Counted from the first letter of the stretch, positions 40,116-52,918 are shown. The stretch is DNA of 64,000 nt from Flaccisagitta enflata (GCA_965153355.1 OZ231127.1:23250001-23314000), one strand, 5' to 3'. A program made the numbers and translations. The notes: generated by a model not told the origin, from the sequence alone.

Positions 40116-40256
40116 TTTTCTTTTCTTCTTCTTCTTCTTCTTCTTCTTCTTCTTCTTCTTCTTCTTCTTCTTCTTCTTCTTCTTCTTCTTCTTCTTCTTC
40201 TTCTTCTTCGTCATATTCTTCTCCATCTTCTCTTTCTTTTCTTTTTGTATCTGTCT

Positions 40257-40306
<50 letters not shown>
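40116..40306 (+). repeat. (CTT)n and (CAT)n tracts
   Basis: CTT about 40120-40209, then CAT about 40257-40306. Confidence 0.95.
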
Positions 40307-40307
<1 letters not shown>

Positions 40308-40670
40308 GGCTTTTATAAAATCCGGACCGTACTTTAAATATTCTCTCGTAAGCGATTATTTCATTTTTCTACTTCCTGCACTCGTTGGTTGTATTTTTGC
40401 CTCAAAACATGTGGATTCTAATGGTCTAAAGTTTCACGAATCTCGTGGTATCTAAATTTGATCTTTTTCTTCATACTGTTTCCGTCTTTTTTTTTTTTTT
40501 ACCTGTTTATTAGTTCTTTTGTATTAAGCATCGATTTTATTACTTATCTATTCTCAACCAGTTTCACCGTTTCCAAGAAAAACAAAGAGAACATGATGCG
40601 TACTACATATAGTGCATTTGAAAAGGGTTACCAGAGGGATGAGAGAGACATGCATTCAAATTCTGAAAAA

Positions 40671-40820
40671 AACAAGGCCGGATACACGGCAATCCAGTCG
40701 CGGACGGTTGGGCAGGAGCAGTAGTGCGAAAACCGCTCGGAATTCAAAAATGTGACGGACCGAGGGACGGACCTACCGACCTACCGACCGACCGACCGAC
40801 CGACCGACAAATAGTCACGT
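40671..40820 (-). mobile_element. hairpin-ended GTCG-core element, copy 18
   Basis: AACAAGGCCGG with hairpin GCCG-GATACA-CGGC, motif AGTCGCGGACGGTTGGGCAG, core ACCGACCTACCGACCGACCG; the AGTCGCG terminal hairpin is truncated to AGTCACGTGATG. Confidence 0.85.
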
Positions 40821-41412
40821 GATGCTTTCCCAAATCCACTGAATTCGCTCATCCATTCTCCACAACGCCCATGACTATGCCTTTCTGAATCAGTTTCTAG
40901 TTTTTCGACCTCTCTCCCTGTCTGTTTGTCTATCTGTCTATGTTTCTTACTCTTCTGTTCCTCTGGATTTCAGTCAAGATGTCTGTCGGTTCGTCGCTGT
41001 AAGTCGCTCTGTCCTTCTGCCTCGCTATCTGATGGTCTGTTATTCTGCCTTCACAAATGTCTGTCTGCATGCTATTCTGCCCTGTCATATTCCAATATTG
41101 CCTATTGGCAACAAGGCAGCTTTAATATAAGACATAGTTTTATTTCCAGAAAGAATTTTCCACCTGTAACAAAAGTTACTGCTTCTGGAAGTATATTTGT
41201 CTGTCTGTACTTTGTTGATTCTATCCCTGCCATGTTAATCTGTCTTCTCGTCGCGTCTCTCTCTTTATCAGTCAGTCCTTTTTTATCTGAGTGACATTCG
41301 ATGGGAGTGCACACGGTGTATACGGTTATGCCTTCGGAGTTTGGATTCATCTTTCTTTCTACGTCACTACGTCATTGTCGCTTTTCTCTCCCCCACACGT
41401 TTCTGCCGTTCT

Positions 41413-41416
<4 letters not shown>

Positions 41417-41480
<64 letters not shown>
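41417..41480 (+). repeat. (CT)n
   Basis: CT run of about 64 bp. Confidence 0.97.
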
Positions 41481-41481
<1 letters not shown>

Positions 41482-41719
41482 GGCTTCCATTGCTGATACT
41501 TTTCTCTTTCTAAATTCCGTCTCGTCGTTTCTCTGAGTCCTTTTTTGCCTTTCTCCACTGTCAGCTCTCAGTTCCTCTCATTCATTTTTTTGCTTGCTTC
41601 ATGGGACAATACCAACAGAGAAAGAGAGAGAGCTGTGTGTCTTCCATCCACTTAGAGACCAACAAGAAACCTTTTCGTGCAACAACCGAATATGTGTCTA
41701 CGATTAGCCAATATACCTG

Positions 41720-41834
41720 TTTTTAGTCGCGTGCTACGCGACTCTACACCCCGCTATGTTGGTCGGTTGGTCAGTCGGTCGGTTATTATTATTATCATCA
41801 TTATTATCATTATCATTATTATTATTATTATCAC

Positions 41835-41894
<60 letters not shown>

Positions 41895-41954
41895 CCAGCA
41901 CTGCTCCTGCCCACCCGCACGCAACTAGAGTAGCCATTTATCCGGCCTTGTTTT
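41720..41954 (+). mobile_element. GTCG-core element, copy 19, with (ATT)n in the core
   Basis: Left hairpin AGTCGCG-TGCTA-CGCGACT, short GGTCGGTTGGTCAGTCGG, then about 110 bp of ATT/ATC trinucleotides (41786-41894), then CTCCTGCCCACCCGCACGCAACT and CATTTATCCGGCCTTGTTTT. The element ends are kept while the core tract has been overtaken by another microsatellite. Confidence 0.9.
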
Positions 41955-41997
41955 AATCTCCAATACTTTTTCAGAAAAGATATACATTTTTTTTCAT

Positions 41998-42016
41998 CAG
42001 TATTATTATTGTTATT

Positions 42017-42051
<35 letters not shown>

Positions 42052-42065
42052 TACTATTATTATTA

Positions 42066-42111
<46 letters not shown>

Positions 42112-42136
42112 TATTACTATTATCATTATTATTATT

Positions 42137-42177
<41 letters not shown>

Positions 42178-42287
42178 CATTATAATTATTATTATTATTA
42201 TTATTATTATTATAATTATTATTATTATTATTATTACTATTATTATTATTACTATTATTATTATCATTATTATTATTACTATTATTA

Positions 42288-42322
<35 letters not shown>

Positions 42323-42400
42323 GTTATTGTTATTATTGTTATTATCATTATTATTATTATCATTATCATCATTATCATTACTAACACTATCATTATCATC
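41998..42400 (+). repeat. (ATT)n/(ATC) tract, about 400 bp
   Basis: ATT units with regular ATC and ACT variants, 45 bp after the previous element. Confidence 0.95.
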
Positions 42401-42960
42401 ATTTTTTAAAAAATAATGAATCATCATTCCAATCTTTGGCGTTTGTAGCAGTAATAGATTCCTAAAATCACACAAACATGGTCCACTGCGAGTTCATATT
42501 CAGATTCTTTAAGAAATTCGCCTTATTTTGATTTGTTTACTCGGAAACCGATCTTCTTACCCTTTTAAGGATTTTTCCTTCCTTTCTTTCTTTATTTCCT
42601 TCTTCTTTTTTATTTTTTTCCTTCTTTCATTTTTTTCCCCAATTGTATATACACACTGCTTCCATCTCTTCTCTCTGCGCATCCTCCACCTCCTCCTTCT
42701 TTACCCCTCCCTTCCTCCTCATTTCAATATCGTCCTCATCACGTTCTATTGCATATATACCCTATGATTCCCCTTGTCACTCTTCCGCATTCCGTCTGCT
42801 TTAAACACCATTGATCCTCTTCTTATCTCGCTCTCACTCCTTTCATTGGAATAAAGAGCCAATCCTCCTCTTCTTGGAGGCATTCAACCATCTCAGGTCT
42901 TAATCTCCGATTTGCCTTCATTCTGTTTCTTTTTCTTTCTTTTTCCCTTCTGTGTCTTTC

Positions 42961-43134
42961 TTTTCAAGATGCGGCCTCGCATCTCTCTAAGAAATCTTGT
43001 TCTTTGGTCGGTCTGTCTGGCTATTCATTCATCAATTTACGACTTTTGATCCATTTGTCAATTACTTTAATAGTTACGTACTTGATATTTCCTCTTTTTC
43101 ATCTATTTATCGTTAGCCCACAGGGCTTTGTTTT
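42961..43134 (+). mobile_element. hairpin-ended GTCG-core element, copy 20 (GATGCG stem)
   Basis: Left hairpin GATGCG-GCCT-CGCATC followed by TCTCTAAGA, a short GGTCGGTCTGTCTGG core, and right hairpin AGCCC-ACA-GGGCT followed by TTGTTT. The middle has diverged and the internal motif is weak (TTCATC). Confidence 0.6.
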
Positions 43135-43969
43135 TTTTTCTGTTTTTCTTTTCTATTCTGTTTTACTATTTTCCTTCCTTTTTTTTCTTTCTGTCTTCTT
43201 CCTTCTTTCCTCTCTTTCTTTCTTTCTTTCTTTCTTGCTTGCTTTCTCTCATTGTTCCAACTGACTCTATTTTTTCACAGTTCGCCCTTATTTCCTCCAA
43301 CTCATTTTTTTTCTCTCACTTTCTCTGTTTTAATTCGGTTGGTCATCGAGGTTGTACCTCCCGCAGGCCCAAACGGAAAAATGAACATCGTTTCGGTTAA
43401 TTGTTGAGAATATAATGTCGAAACTATTTTTTTCAAATCAGTGTTTTTCTTGCTTCTTTGAACGAGGCAAAAAAATCAATTGACAAGGTCTAAATGTAAC
43501 CAGTTGTCATGATGCGTCCCCAGCTTAAAAGGAGATCCAAGAAATGATCAGGAACGTATATTTGGAGAGGATTGTATGAACCAGCATACTCTTGGCCGGA
43601 TCTTCTCACCATAAATAGCAACATTTCATTTTTTGAGAAAACTGATCCCTCATAGACAAGAATTGAATATTATTGCATTAGTGTTTTTTGAAGAATTCAG
43701 AGCAGTATCCTTTTTTTAAATCTTGCAGCAGTCTCATTATGGACAGATGACAAATGACAAACTATAAATTGGTTCACACAAAAAAACATGCATTAGTGAT
43801 TAACTAAGATATTTTTTTTCATGACAAAGGCGTGTATTATCAGTATACAATTACACTTACAGATGGAGACCGATGGACACACCCGCTGGTACAGACGCGG
43901 GGACAAAACTGAAAATAAAATCTTCTATTGCCAATGTTTTTTCTTCAGTCCACTGTCACTGTTCGGTTA

Positions 43970-44054
<85 letters not shown>

Positions 44055-45300
44055 AATCCTTGGTTGTTTTCTTTTATTCTTTTTTTGCCCTCTCTCTCTC
44101 GTCATGCGTCGACTTCGGTTACGATCGTATTCCTAATTGACTCAACCCTTGAATTCTATTTAGCCTCGTCTCTGTTTTATCGTGTCTTCCAACAGTGTCA
44201 AATCGACAATTTTGTTATTCTTTATTTCACATGATTTTTCTAAAGTGATTACAAAACATCTTTTTCAAAATAGTTGACCATGATTATTTCAATTCGAGAA
44301 AATCTCACAGCGCATTTTATTTCAAAACAACTAGTTCCAACATTTTATTTTACTTTTCATTTTCAAAAAAAGTAAAAGAAAAAAAATTATGTTTTCCCTT
44401 TTCAACTCACTCACTTATCCCGATAAATTTTCCATTTTTCAACTTTTTTTCTTCTTTTATATTTTCTTTTTTTTTTCTTTTGCCTTTCTACTCGATCTTT
44501 TCTTTCAACTGACGATTGAATAGGCGAAAAAATTCGTGAAGACAAAATCGTTTCTGCTGTTTAGCTTTTTAGTGTGAACCCCGTGTCTCTCTCACTATCT
44601 TTTTTTCTGCCAAAACTTGCAAAAAGCAGGGAGCTCCAAAATATAGGAATATTTCATTTTCTTCCTTTCAAAAAGAAAAAAAAAAACCAAAGCAAAACAA
44701 AATGAAAGAGAAACTAAACATTAACACCAATACCTAAACTATCTAGTCACCAGTCAGCAAAAAATAGTCTCCCATTCCCCTTCATTTTTGACTTTTTGTA
44801 CTGGTGCAGAGGGTTTTAAAGCCTTAGAATGACATTTGAACCGTCTATAACATACGTGCGTAAATTTAGATTACTACTGCTCTTTACCATTTAGAATTCC
44901 TCTTTTTGTTTTGTTTGTTTGTTTTTTTTTTTTTGTCCGTTTTTCGGTTAGTTTGTCAGGCTGTCAGTCTCTCTCTCTCTCTCTCCTCATATTCTACCAG
45001 ACATTTCTTTGAAATTTATATCTTCCAATCTCGTGGTCTTGTGCCTGAGAAGGTCAATCACTTCTTCCTTGTGAGGAAGGAAAAAGTTAACTGAGAGCTT
45101 CGATGAACATCTATTTCGTATTCTTATGTGGTTATCAATGAGATGTTTTAAAGTTTCACCAAGCAAGGCTCACAAATGCGCAGTGTTGTGTTTATATTCC
45201 ATAGGTCGAAGACTCGAACCTTGCTATTAATGTTACTATTAGTATAAGCTGACGAATTTTAACGGGCGGTCACACATTTTCCGACTGGAATTATAGTACA
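43135..45300. other. no gene seen; GT/CT tract inside
   Basis: T-rich sequence with a GT run at about 43973-44002 running into CT at about 44003-44052. AT-rich without coding signal elsewhere. Confidence 0.4.
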
Positions 45301-45302
45301 AA

Positions 45303-45460
45303 GCCGGATATTTAGACAGAATGTAGTCGCTTGCGGTGGGTAAAGGTCAATTATGCCCCGTGAGCTCAGAAATCACCGTTATGGTCGATTTCGGGAAATC
45401 CCCCCCCTCCTCCCAACGGTCGGACTGACAGATAAAGGGATGGCCACACGCTTAGCCAGC
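45303..45460 (-). mobile_element. hairpin-ended GTCG-core element, copy 21 (decayed)
   Basis: AAGCCGGATATTTAGAC, AGTCGCTTGCGGTGGG and GGTCGGACTGACAG remnants in the right order for a reverse copy. Confidence 0.45.
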
Positions 45461-45526
45461 AACTGTAAAACAATCCGAAAAAAAGAAACATCAAGGACAT
45501 TATGGAGTTGAAAATATTCCTTAGCT

Positions 45527-45700
45527 CTTAGTTGCGTGCCACTTGTCGGTCAGTCCGTCCATTTGTCCATCGCATTTTTGTTAGAATGCATTTTTGACGT
45601 TTTCTCAACATGAAAGGCTTTCTAAAAATTCTGCTACTCCTGCTTAAAAACTACGTAGTCCCTGCCCATCCGTTCACGAAATTGACCTTGTTCTTGGTCT
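45527..45700 (+). mobile_element. hairpin-ended GTCG-core element, copy 22 (decayed)
   Basis: TTAGTTGCGTGCCACTTGTCGG start, GTCCGTCCATTTGTCC core, CCCTGCCCATCCGTTCACG and GACCTTGTTCT. It abuts the MITE at 45710. Confidence 0.55.
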
Positions 45701-45709
45701 TGTACTCAA

Positions 45710-46325
45710 TACCGGGTCATCCACCTGAGTTGTCGGATTTTGTTAAGCTTTTACTCATAAATGGTGGTAGTCATGTATTTGAAATTGATCTGGTCCTAAA
45801 GAGTATACTTAGACGTTTTTTTGCATAAAAAATTCAACCATTTTGGTCTAATAGTTTGTCCATAGGGTGAATTTGAAGTAAAAGCTGAGGTTCTCAAATT
45901 AGACGCATTTGTCATTGAAATCAAGAATCCTGATTGTCTTCCTTTCTGGTATTTTTTTAAGAAATCATTCCAAAGAGACAAGACTAGTCATGAATTAAAG
46001 ATAAATTCAAAGAAAAATATTTATTTAGTTTTGATCATCAATTTCTCAAAGCCTATCTAGATTAATGGCTCAGATCATTCAAAAAAGAAATGAAATGTTA
46101 ACAAGGAATAATTTTGAATTTGATGGAAAATCTGCTCAGTGGGGAACCATAAGGTGTTACTTAAAATCAATATAAAAGGCAAACTACTTGACCAAAATGG
46201 ATGAAATTTTTTTAGAAAAAATGTCAAAGTATACTCTTTAAAACTAGATCAATTTCAAATACATAATTGCTACCATCTAGGATTGAAAGCTTAACAGAAT
46301 CCGACAACTCAGGTGGATGACCCGG

Positions 46326-46327
<2 letters not shown>
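45710..46327. mobile_element. MITE, ~618 bp, TA target duplication (family B)
   Basis: Terminal inverted repeats of at least 31 bp: left TACCGGGTCATCCACCTGAG, right CTCAGGTGGATGACCCGGTA, both bounded by TA. Complementarity extends inward (GAAATTGATCTGGTCCTAAA against TTTAAAACTAGATCAATTTC), so nearly the whole element folds into one hairpin. No coding capacity. Confidence 0.9.
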
Positions 46328-46365
<38 letters not shown>

Positions 46366-46671
46366 ACCACGGGACACCAGGGGATTTCTTGATTGGCCAA
46401 GAATGACCATTTTATAGATCGTCAATGGGCTGCGTACATGATTCTATAGATGTGTATTGCAAATATCAAAAATTTAAAGAGGTCAATCAGAATTTACCAT
46501 TCATCTAACTGTCACTTTTGTCCGGGCAAAGTCGAATCAGTGTTTTTTTTTTTCACTCTCTTCTTTATACTGATTTTTTTTTTTCACTGGTTGTTTGAAT
46601 ATTTATGATTAGGAAATCAAGATCGGCCTCAAAAAGGAGAAACAGGAAGAAAATAAAACAAGTACAATGGG

Positions 46672-46912
46672 GGCACAATACCAGTCGCGTGCCCTCGGGC
46701 AGGGGCTTATAGCCTGGGTGAATGGGGTGGGTAAGATGTAGATACAGAATTTAACTCAGGGCGATGTATTTTCGCATCGCTTTCTGATAAGTATAAGTAT
46801 AAGTATAAGTATAAGTATAAGTATAAGTATAAGTATAAGTATAAGTGCATTATGGACTGACAGATAGCAAGGGGTCGACAGACAGCCTCTTATTGAGTCG
46901 CTTTTCTCTCGT
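46672..46912 (-). mobile_element. GTCG-core element, copy 23, with (AAGTAT)n in the core
   Basis: CCAGTCGCGTGCCCTCGGGCAGGGGC at the left, an AAGTAT hexanucleotide array at 46789-46846, then GGACTGACAGATAGC, AGCCTCTTATTGAGTCGC. A second copy whose middle holds a foreign microsatellite; end hairpins damaged. Confidence 0.6.
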
Positions 46913-47089
46913 AGCACGCCTCTATGAACCAATTGAAAATGATCGGTAAAACTATTGCGCTTTGTGATATAAAGGAACTTGGGAAGGCAGTTCTTCAATA
47001 AACCCGGCCTCAATCAGACAAATCACTGCAAATTATCATGGAGGGTCTGTCTGTCTATCTGTTTGTGTCTGTCTGTCTCTGTCTCTCTT

Positions 47090-47093
<4 letters not shown>

Positions 47094-47157
<64 letters not shown>
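47094..47157 (+). repeat. (CT)n
   Basis: CT run of about 64 bp. Confidence 0.97.
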
Positions 47158-47162
<5 letters not shown>

Positions 47163-47309
47163 TCATTTCCTCTTCTCACTCTTTCTTTTTTCTTTTCGCC
47201 TTACTCCAGCACACGTCCAAAACGTTTTTTCCATTTTCGTCTTTTTTGAGTTTGACTACATGACTAGTAAGGGTCGAGTAAGAGGGGAGAGACAGAAAGT
47301 AAAAGGAGA

Positions 47310-47311
<2 letters not shown>

Positions 47312-47408
<97 letters not shown>

Positions 47409-47491
47409 TATAGACAGACAGATTACATAAGAGAGAGAGAGAGACAGACAGACAGACATGAGAGCAAGAGAAAAGAGAGAGAGAGAGAGAG

Positions 47492-47554
<63 letters not shown>
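47312..47554 (+). repeat. (GA)n-(TA)n-(GA)n-(TA)n-(GA)n compound tract
   Basis: GA 47312-47370, TA 47371-47401, GA/GACA 47403-47456, GA and TA 47477-47511, GA to 47553. Confidence 0.95.
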
Positions 47555-47557
<3 letters not shown>

Positions 47558-48148
47558 AAAGAGAGTCTAATCTATAAGAAGAATAGCTTTACGGATTGAT
47601 GGTTCGATCTCTTCAGATTCCAGAATTCCTGTTTCAAAGTTTTTGTGCTATTTTGTCAGTCTCTGAAGCATGTCATCCGCGGTGTCGTTTCTTCGGCAGA
47701 GGGAAGAAACGAATTAATTTACGAATTAATTAGATAAACCCCGCTCCAACGTACCTGACCGGAGGATCGAGGGGATATTTATTTCACGTACAAATGTAAT
47801 GAGTAATAAAAAAAAATCTTTTTTGCGCCATTTGTTACAGCGGGCAGCTCGAATTCTTGTTTATCCTTCGCAATGAAGTACATGTACCTAGTTTTCTTTC
47901 GGTCTGTCTTTCTGTCTGTCTTTTCGTCTGTCTGTCTGTCTGTCTGTCTTTTTTTCTTTGTTTTTTTTTTCATTTTTTCACCGTTATCTTCTCAACCTCA
48001 TCCGGTTGGAATCTTTCAGTTTTGCTATTTTGCTATTTTTCTATCTTTCTTTCTTTCATTTTCTCTTCGTTAGAGGCCGCCATCCTCCATCGATCTGTTC
48101 TTTTTTTTACCTCCCATTTTCATTCTGAATTGAAATTCTGTTTATTAG

Positions 48149-48508
48149 TACCGTATTTTCTCCATTTATCGCCCCCCCTCCAATTAACGCCCCCCCCCTC
48201 TTTTTTCTTCTCTAGATTGTTGATAAATGGGAAGAGGAAAAGGCAAATTGTCAAAGATTTTGATTTTTATCAGTGCCTTTTCAGTGCTTTTTCAGTGCTT
48301 TCATTGAAAATAAGCAAAACAAATCATATCAATATCACTTCATTGTACTTTATCTTATAATTCTGATATTTCAAGTAGTATTCATGGTAAAAACGTTAGA
48401 TAACAATGTATGTTTATATCAAAAGGGGGCGCTAATTGGAGGGTAAAATGACAATGTCATTTTTCAATTTCAAAAGCGCCCGGGGCGCTAATTAGAGAAA
48501 ATACGGTA
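48149..48508. mobile_element. MITE, ~360 bp, TACCGTATTTTC ends
   Basis: Left end TACCGTATTTTCTCCATTTA at 48149, right end TTAGAGAAAATACGGTA at 48508; CGCCCCCC on the left pairs with GGGGGCGC/GGGGCGC on the right. TA at both boundaries. The sides carry AATTAACGCCCC / GGGGGCGCTAATT subterminal repeats. No coding capacity. It lies about 600 bp upstream of the ARID5-like start codon. Confidence 0.85.
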
Positions 48509-48575
48509 TTGATTATTTTCTTTTCCTGCGTTTTTTAAATCAGAATGCGATTAAAATTAGATTGGAAGTTTCATA

Positions 48576-48587
48576 GGCAACAACAAT

Positions 48588-48658
<71 letters not shown>

Positions 48659-48678
48659 CTACAACTACAACTACAACT

Positions 48679-48730
<52 letters not shown>

Positions 48731-48731
48731 C
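48576..48731 (+). repeat. (CAA)n, about 156 bp
   Basis: CAA/ACA trinucleotides with a short CTACAA block near 48657-48680. About 385 bp upstream of the ARID5-like start codon. Confidence 0.97.
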
Positions 48732-48969
48732 GCTCGTGATAATCAATAACTTTTCCTCCGTGGCTTTCGACAAGGCGTCTAACAACAACTCAAAGAATTC
48801 CGATGTTTCTTTTCGGCTGAGCGGTAATTTTGATGATGACGTTCTTGACATAATTCCAATGTTGCCTGTCGCTTGGAATCGCTTCATACACGTGTGAATT
48901 TCCCATCAGGGACCAATAGGCAACGTGAATTCAAACAAATTGACATCCTTACCCACCCACACATCCGAT

Positions 48970-49040
48970 CGCCTCACGTGAAACATGGCGTTAATGTGAC
49001 CAAACTCGAGGCTATTGATAGGGCGACAACAGTATAAACC
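48970..49040 (+). promoter_or_regulatory. possible proximal promoter of the ARID5-like gene
   Basis: TATAAA lies at 49033-49038, about 78 bp before the start codon, and a CACGTG E-box at 48975-48980. The sequence from 49060 to the ATG is G/C-richer than the region upstream. These are short motifs that occur by chance, so the call is tentative; transcript 5' ends would decide. Confidence 0.3.
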
Positions 49041-49115
49041 GACTAAAAATCACTCCGCGCTTTCAAAAAAAGTAATCCCGCACGTTTCGTCAGGAAGACG
49101 CCGCCGTGAAGCAGG

Positions 49116-49882
49116 ATGGCGTCTTCATCCTCGTCAACCTCGAGAACGGCGTCGATGAATCGTCGTCCGTCGCCGGTGCGTCTGCGTCCAGTTCTCTCCG
49201 AACCCCCACTCTCCAAACACGGCGCCTACATCATGTACACCAGCTGCAGATTCCTACCTTCCGCACCCGTCTCTAACGCACCCGCCGATTCCGTAGCCGC
49301 TAAAACGCGTAACAACACCATTAGAAATAACAATAACAACAACAGCGGCAGTAACAACAGCAGCGGTGGTAAAAGCCACGCTAGTTTTTCCAGCCGGCGC
49401 GGCGGCATCCGGTCTCGGTCACCTGATGAGAATTCTCCTCCCACCACCAACGACTCCTCCTCCTCCTCCTCCAACTCGAACGCGGAGAATCACCGCGAAA
49501 CTCTCGTCGACTCGGTGACTTCCGCCGCGTTGCGAAGCCACAACAACGACGCCCACTCGACGACGACGACGACATCATCGACGACGTCGACGACAACGAA
49601 TGCAGCCCACAAAACTAACGGACTACTTGGGGATTTAAAGAACCCCGTTGATGAAAAAGGGGTACGAGAAAAGACAAACAAGATGGATGGCCATGAAAAT
49701 CGAGGTGGAGGGGACTTTGAAGAAGAAGAGGAGGAAGAAGAAGAGGATGCAGAAAGAGGAGGAGAAGGAGGAGTTGGAGGGGAAAAAGGTTTCATTGAGA
49801 TTTCTCTGGGAAATTTCTTTTTCATCCGGATTTTTGCCTCACCTCCCGTCAACAAGAAAGGCGGAAAAGCTCAGGAGAAAAG
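49116..49882 (+). CDS. ARID5: ARID5-like protein, exon 1 (N-terminal region)
   Basis: First coding exon of an AT-rich interaction domain 5 protein, a nuclear DNA-binding chromatin regulator; vertebrate ARID5B recruits PHF2 demethylase. The ATG has A at -3 and G at +4, and an in-frame TGA lies 9 bp upstream, fixing the start. Residues 34-46 (SKHGAYIMYTSCR) align with the HGPYIFYKAF region of vertebrate ARID5B; residues 226-239 (FIEISLGNFFFIRI) align with its LSLGDFFFVR. Between them are about 170 residues of low complexity: Asn/Ser (67-90), Ser (114-120), Thr/Ser (149-161), Glu (202-210). The exon ends at an AG|GTAAGA donor after 255 codons plus two bases. The alignment is from memory. What is odd is the large insertion inside a normally compact region. 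The ARID itself is not in this window, so DNA-binding ability cannot be judged. Confidence 0.82.
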
Positions 49883-50016
49883 GTAAGATGATTGTATTGA
49901 ATGTATTCACGCTTTTTTTTTTTACAGTGAGAGTTGTAGTGAGATCAGAGATGTAGTGTAGTCTCACTGAGTTTTATGTACGAAATAGGCAAGGGAGTGA
50001 TTTATTTATCATTTTT

Positions 50017-50445
50017 GGGCAGCGGCCCCAAAGGGGTCGATGACCTATGCTTTCACACATACGTGGAATTTTCTCCTCCTCCTCCTCCGTCCGCCGTCTC
50101 AAACCCCCAGCCCTCAGAGGCTCAATTTCCTGACTCTGAGACTCCAAATCCCTGTTTCTGGCCCAATCCTATCCAAACCATCCAGCCTCAAGGCCCAAAT
50201 CTAGCTCTTTGAGATTCAAAATCTCATCCTTAGTGCTCAATCTCATCATGAGTGCCCTAAATCTAAACTCTCATAACTATATTCCCAGCTCACAAGATGA
50301 GATTTAGGTCTCAAGGTTGAGATTTGAGCCCTCCAGGCTAGGACGGCCTGAGGCTAGGATTTGGGCCTTTGGTAGACTGAGCCCACCTAAACCGGGATTC
50401 GGGTTCCCGGGGACCAGAATTTGGGCCTCTGTTGGGGAGGGGGCA
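50017..50445. repeat. dispersed inverted words, AGGCCCAAATC type
   Basis: GGGCAGCGGCCCCAAAGG near 50018 resembles the end of the element at 17090. Downstream, CAAGGCCCAAATC near 50187 opposes GGATTTGGGCCTTTGG near 50357, and AGATTCAAAATCTCATC opposes GATGAGATTTAGG. A decayed fold-back repeat is likely; its limits are unclear. Confidence 0.4.
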
Positions 50446-50679
50446 TGGATGGAGGAGGAGGAGGAGGAGGAGGAGGGGAGGATGAAAGTGATGATATATA
50501 GTAATTCCCACACGTTATGAAGCATAGGCCATCACCTTCTTCAGGCCAGCCAGGCTTGCTTCCTTCAACTTCAAAGACAACCTAACAGGGGGCAGGGCAC
50601 GGGTACTGCTGACCACCTAACGCTTTTTTTGAGTGACTATTTTTTTCCTCTTGTAGTTGAAAAAGATATATTTCATATT

Positions 50680-50853
<174 letters not shown>

Positions 50854-51092
50854 AAAAGAAAGAGATGAGAAAAGAAGGAGAAGGGAAAAAGCGACACAGT
50901 ACAGGAAAAAGGTTTTTACCTTATAGTACTGAATAGATAACATGCAGATGAATGCCTGAAGGTTGCCGATTTTGAACATCCGTCTAAATTCACGAGTGTT
51001 TGCTTACAGAGTAAACAAAAGACCAAAAGCCATTCCAAAAGAGAGAAAGAGAAAAAAATCTTCAAGATTACATTCTATGAAAATGATGAAAC

Positions 51093-51471
<379 letters not shown>

Positions 51472-51705
51472 ACGAGGCCTCCAAGTGCCCGCGATAATTT
51501 TGTTTCCCCCCCCCCCCACCCCCTACATAGTGAAAGGTCGATTACGTGTAATTTGCACCGATTTGGTAAGATGGTTCGTCCGTCCGTAATTTCTATCATC
51601 GATGGCTTGAACAGACATGTTATGTACAGACTTTCAACAATTGAATGAATGTTGAGGTTATTGACTTGACTTAACTTTTTCCTGAACTGGCACAATTCTG
51701 TGAAG

Positions 51706-51885
51706 GCAAGGCCGGATACACGACTACTACTACCTAAGTCACGTGCGGGTGGGCAGGGGCAGCGACAAAAAGAGACTAACCAAACATTTGAGCAGGAGCG
51801 GAAATGCAGAAACCGTCCACTAACGCCGAAAAAAGAACCAAAGAATTACGGACGGACCGGCCGACCGACCAAAATAATAGTTAAC
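51706..51885 (-). mobile_element. hairpin-ended GTCG-core element, copy 24
   Basis: GCAAGGCCGGATACACGAC with an ACTACTACTAC insertion that breaks the first hairpin, GTGCGGGTGGGCAGGGGC, and a GGACGGACCGGCCGACCGACC core. The terminal hairpin is missing. Lies in intron 1. Confidence 0.75.
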
Positions 51886-52390
51886 CGAATCGTTTTTTTC
51901 TGTCTTAAAATAGGAGATTAAAAATCATTGATATAGCCTATAAGTATTGGAGCAATTAGGTTGGGCCGAGAACGTATATATAAGTCGTTTTATGTAACTT
52001 CGAGAATCGTATGAGTCATCTCAAAAGACTATATTTAGTGACTTGAGTCAATATTGTGATCTGATTTATTCTCTGGTCAAGTCACACTGTTTTTATGACA
52101 TGATTATGACTTTATGTGCCATGTTGCGGACGTGGATCTTGTTTAGCTTTTATACATAAACAATTGACTACCCCGATTCGTGTTTTCTGGGCTTCTTTGG
52201 TGTCTAATCCAACCGAGCCACAGATAGTCCATGCTGACCCTGTCTTGAAAGACCCAAACTTTTTCGATTATTGTTGGAGATTTCAAAAGCTGAATAGAAT
52301 TAAGAAAAAAAAAAAGAATTCTCAGATTTACGGCAATTTAATCAGACAACTTTTGAGTTTAAAGAAGGAATCATGTAAATCAATGAAATT

Positions 52391-52392
<2 letters not shown>

Positions 52393-52489
<97 letters not shown>
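52393..52489 (+). repeat. (GA)n, about 97 bp
   Basis: GA dinucleotide run. Confidence 0.97.
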
Positions 52490-52918
52490 AAATGGAACAG
52501 AAAAATTTAAAAAAAAAAACATACAAGTTACAATTTCTTACTCAATACTCACCAATTTTCTTTTCGGTTATAAAATGAATCTGAGTATCGAAGTCGTTTT
52601 CTCGCTTTTCCCTTGCTCGATTGAAAATTGGAAGAAACTCAAAACTTAAAAAAAGTAGACAAGGATTGAAAAAGAAAAAAAAAAAGAAAAACGACAGAAA
52701 AACAAATAAAGAGTGGCAATACGACAGAGATAGGAAAGATTGCAAAAAAAAAAAGTAAAAAAAAAAAAAGAAAAAAGAAAAGGATGGAGGAAAGAGAGAC
52801 ACGAACAAATGAACAACAATTTTGCAATGCTAAAGCGCACTCGTTTTTAAGGCATGCCCGCCTATAAGCATGCCTGATTTTAGAGCGAGCCCTCTCTATT
52901 TTGCTTTCGGGCTCTCAT

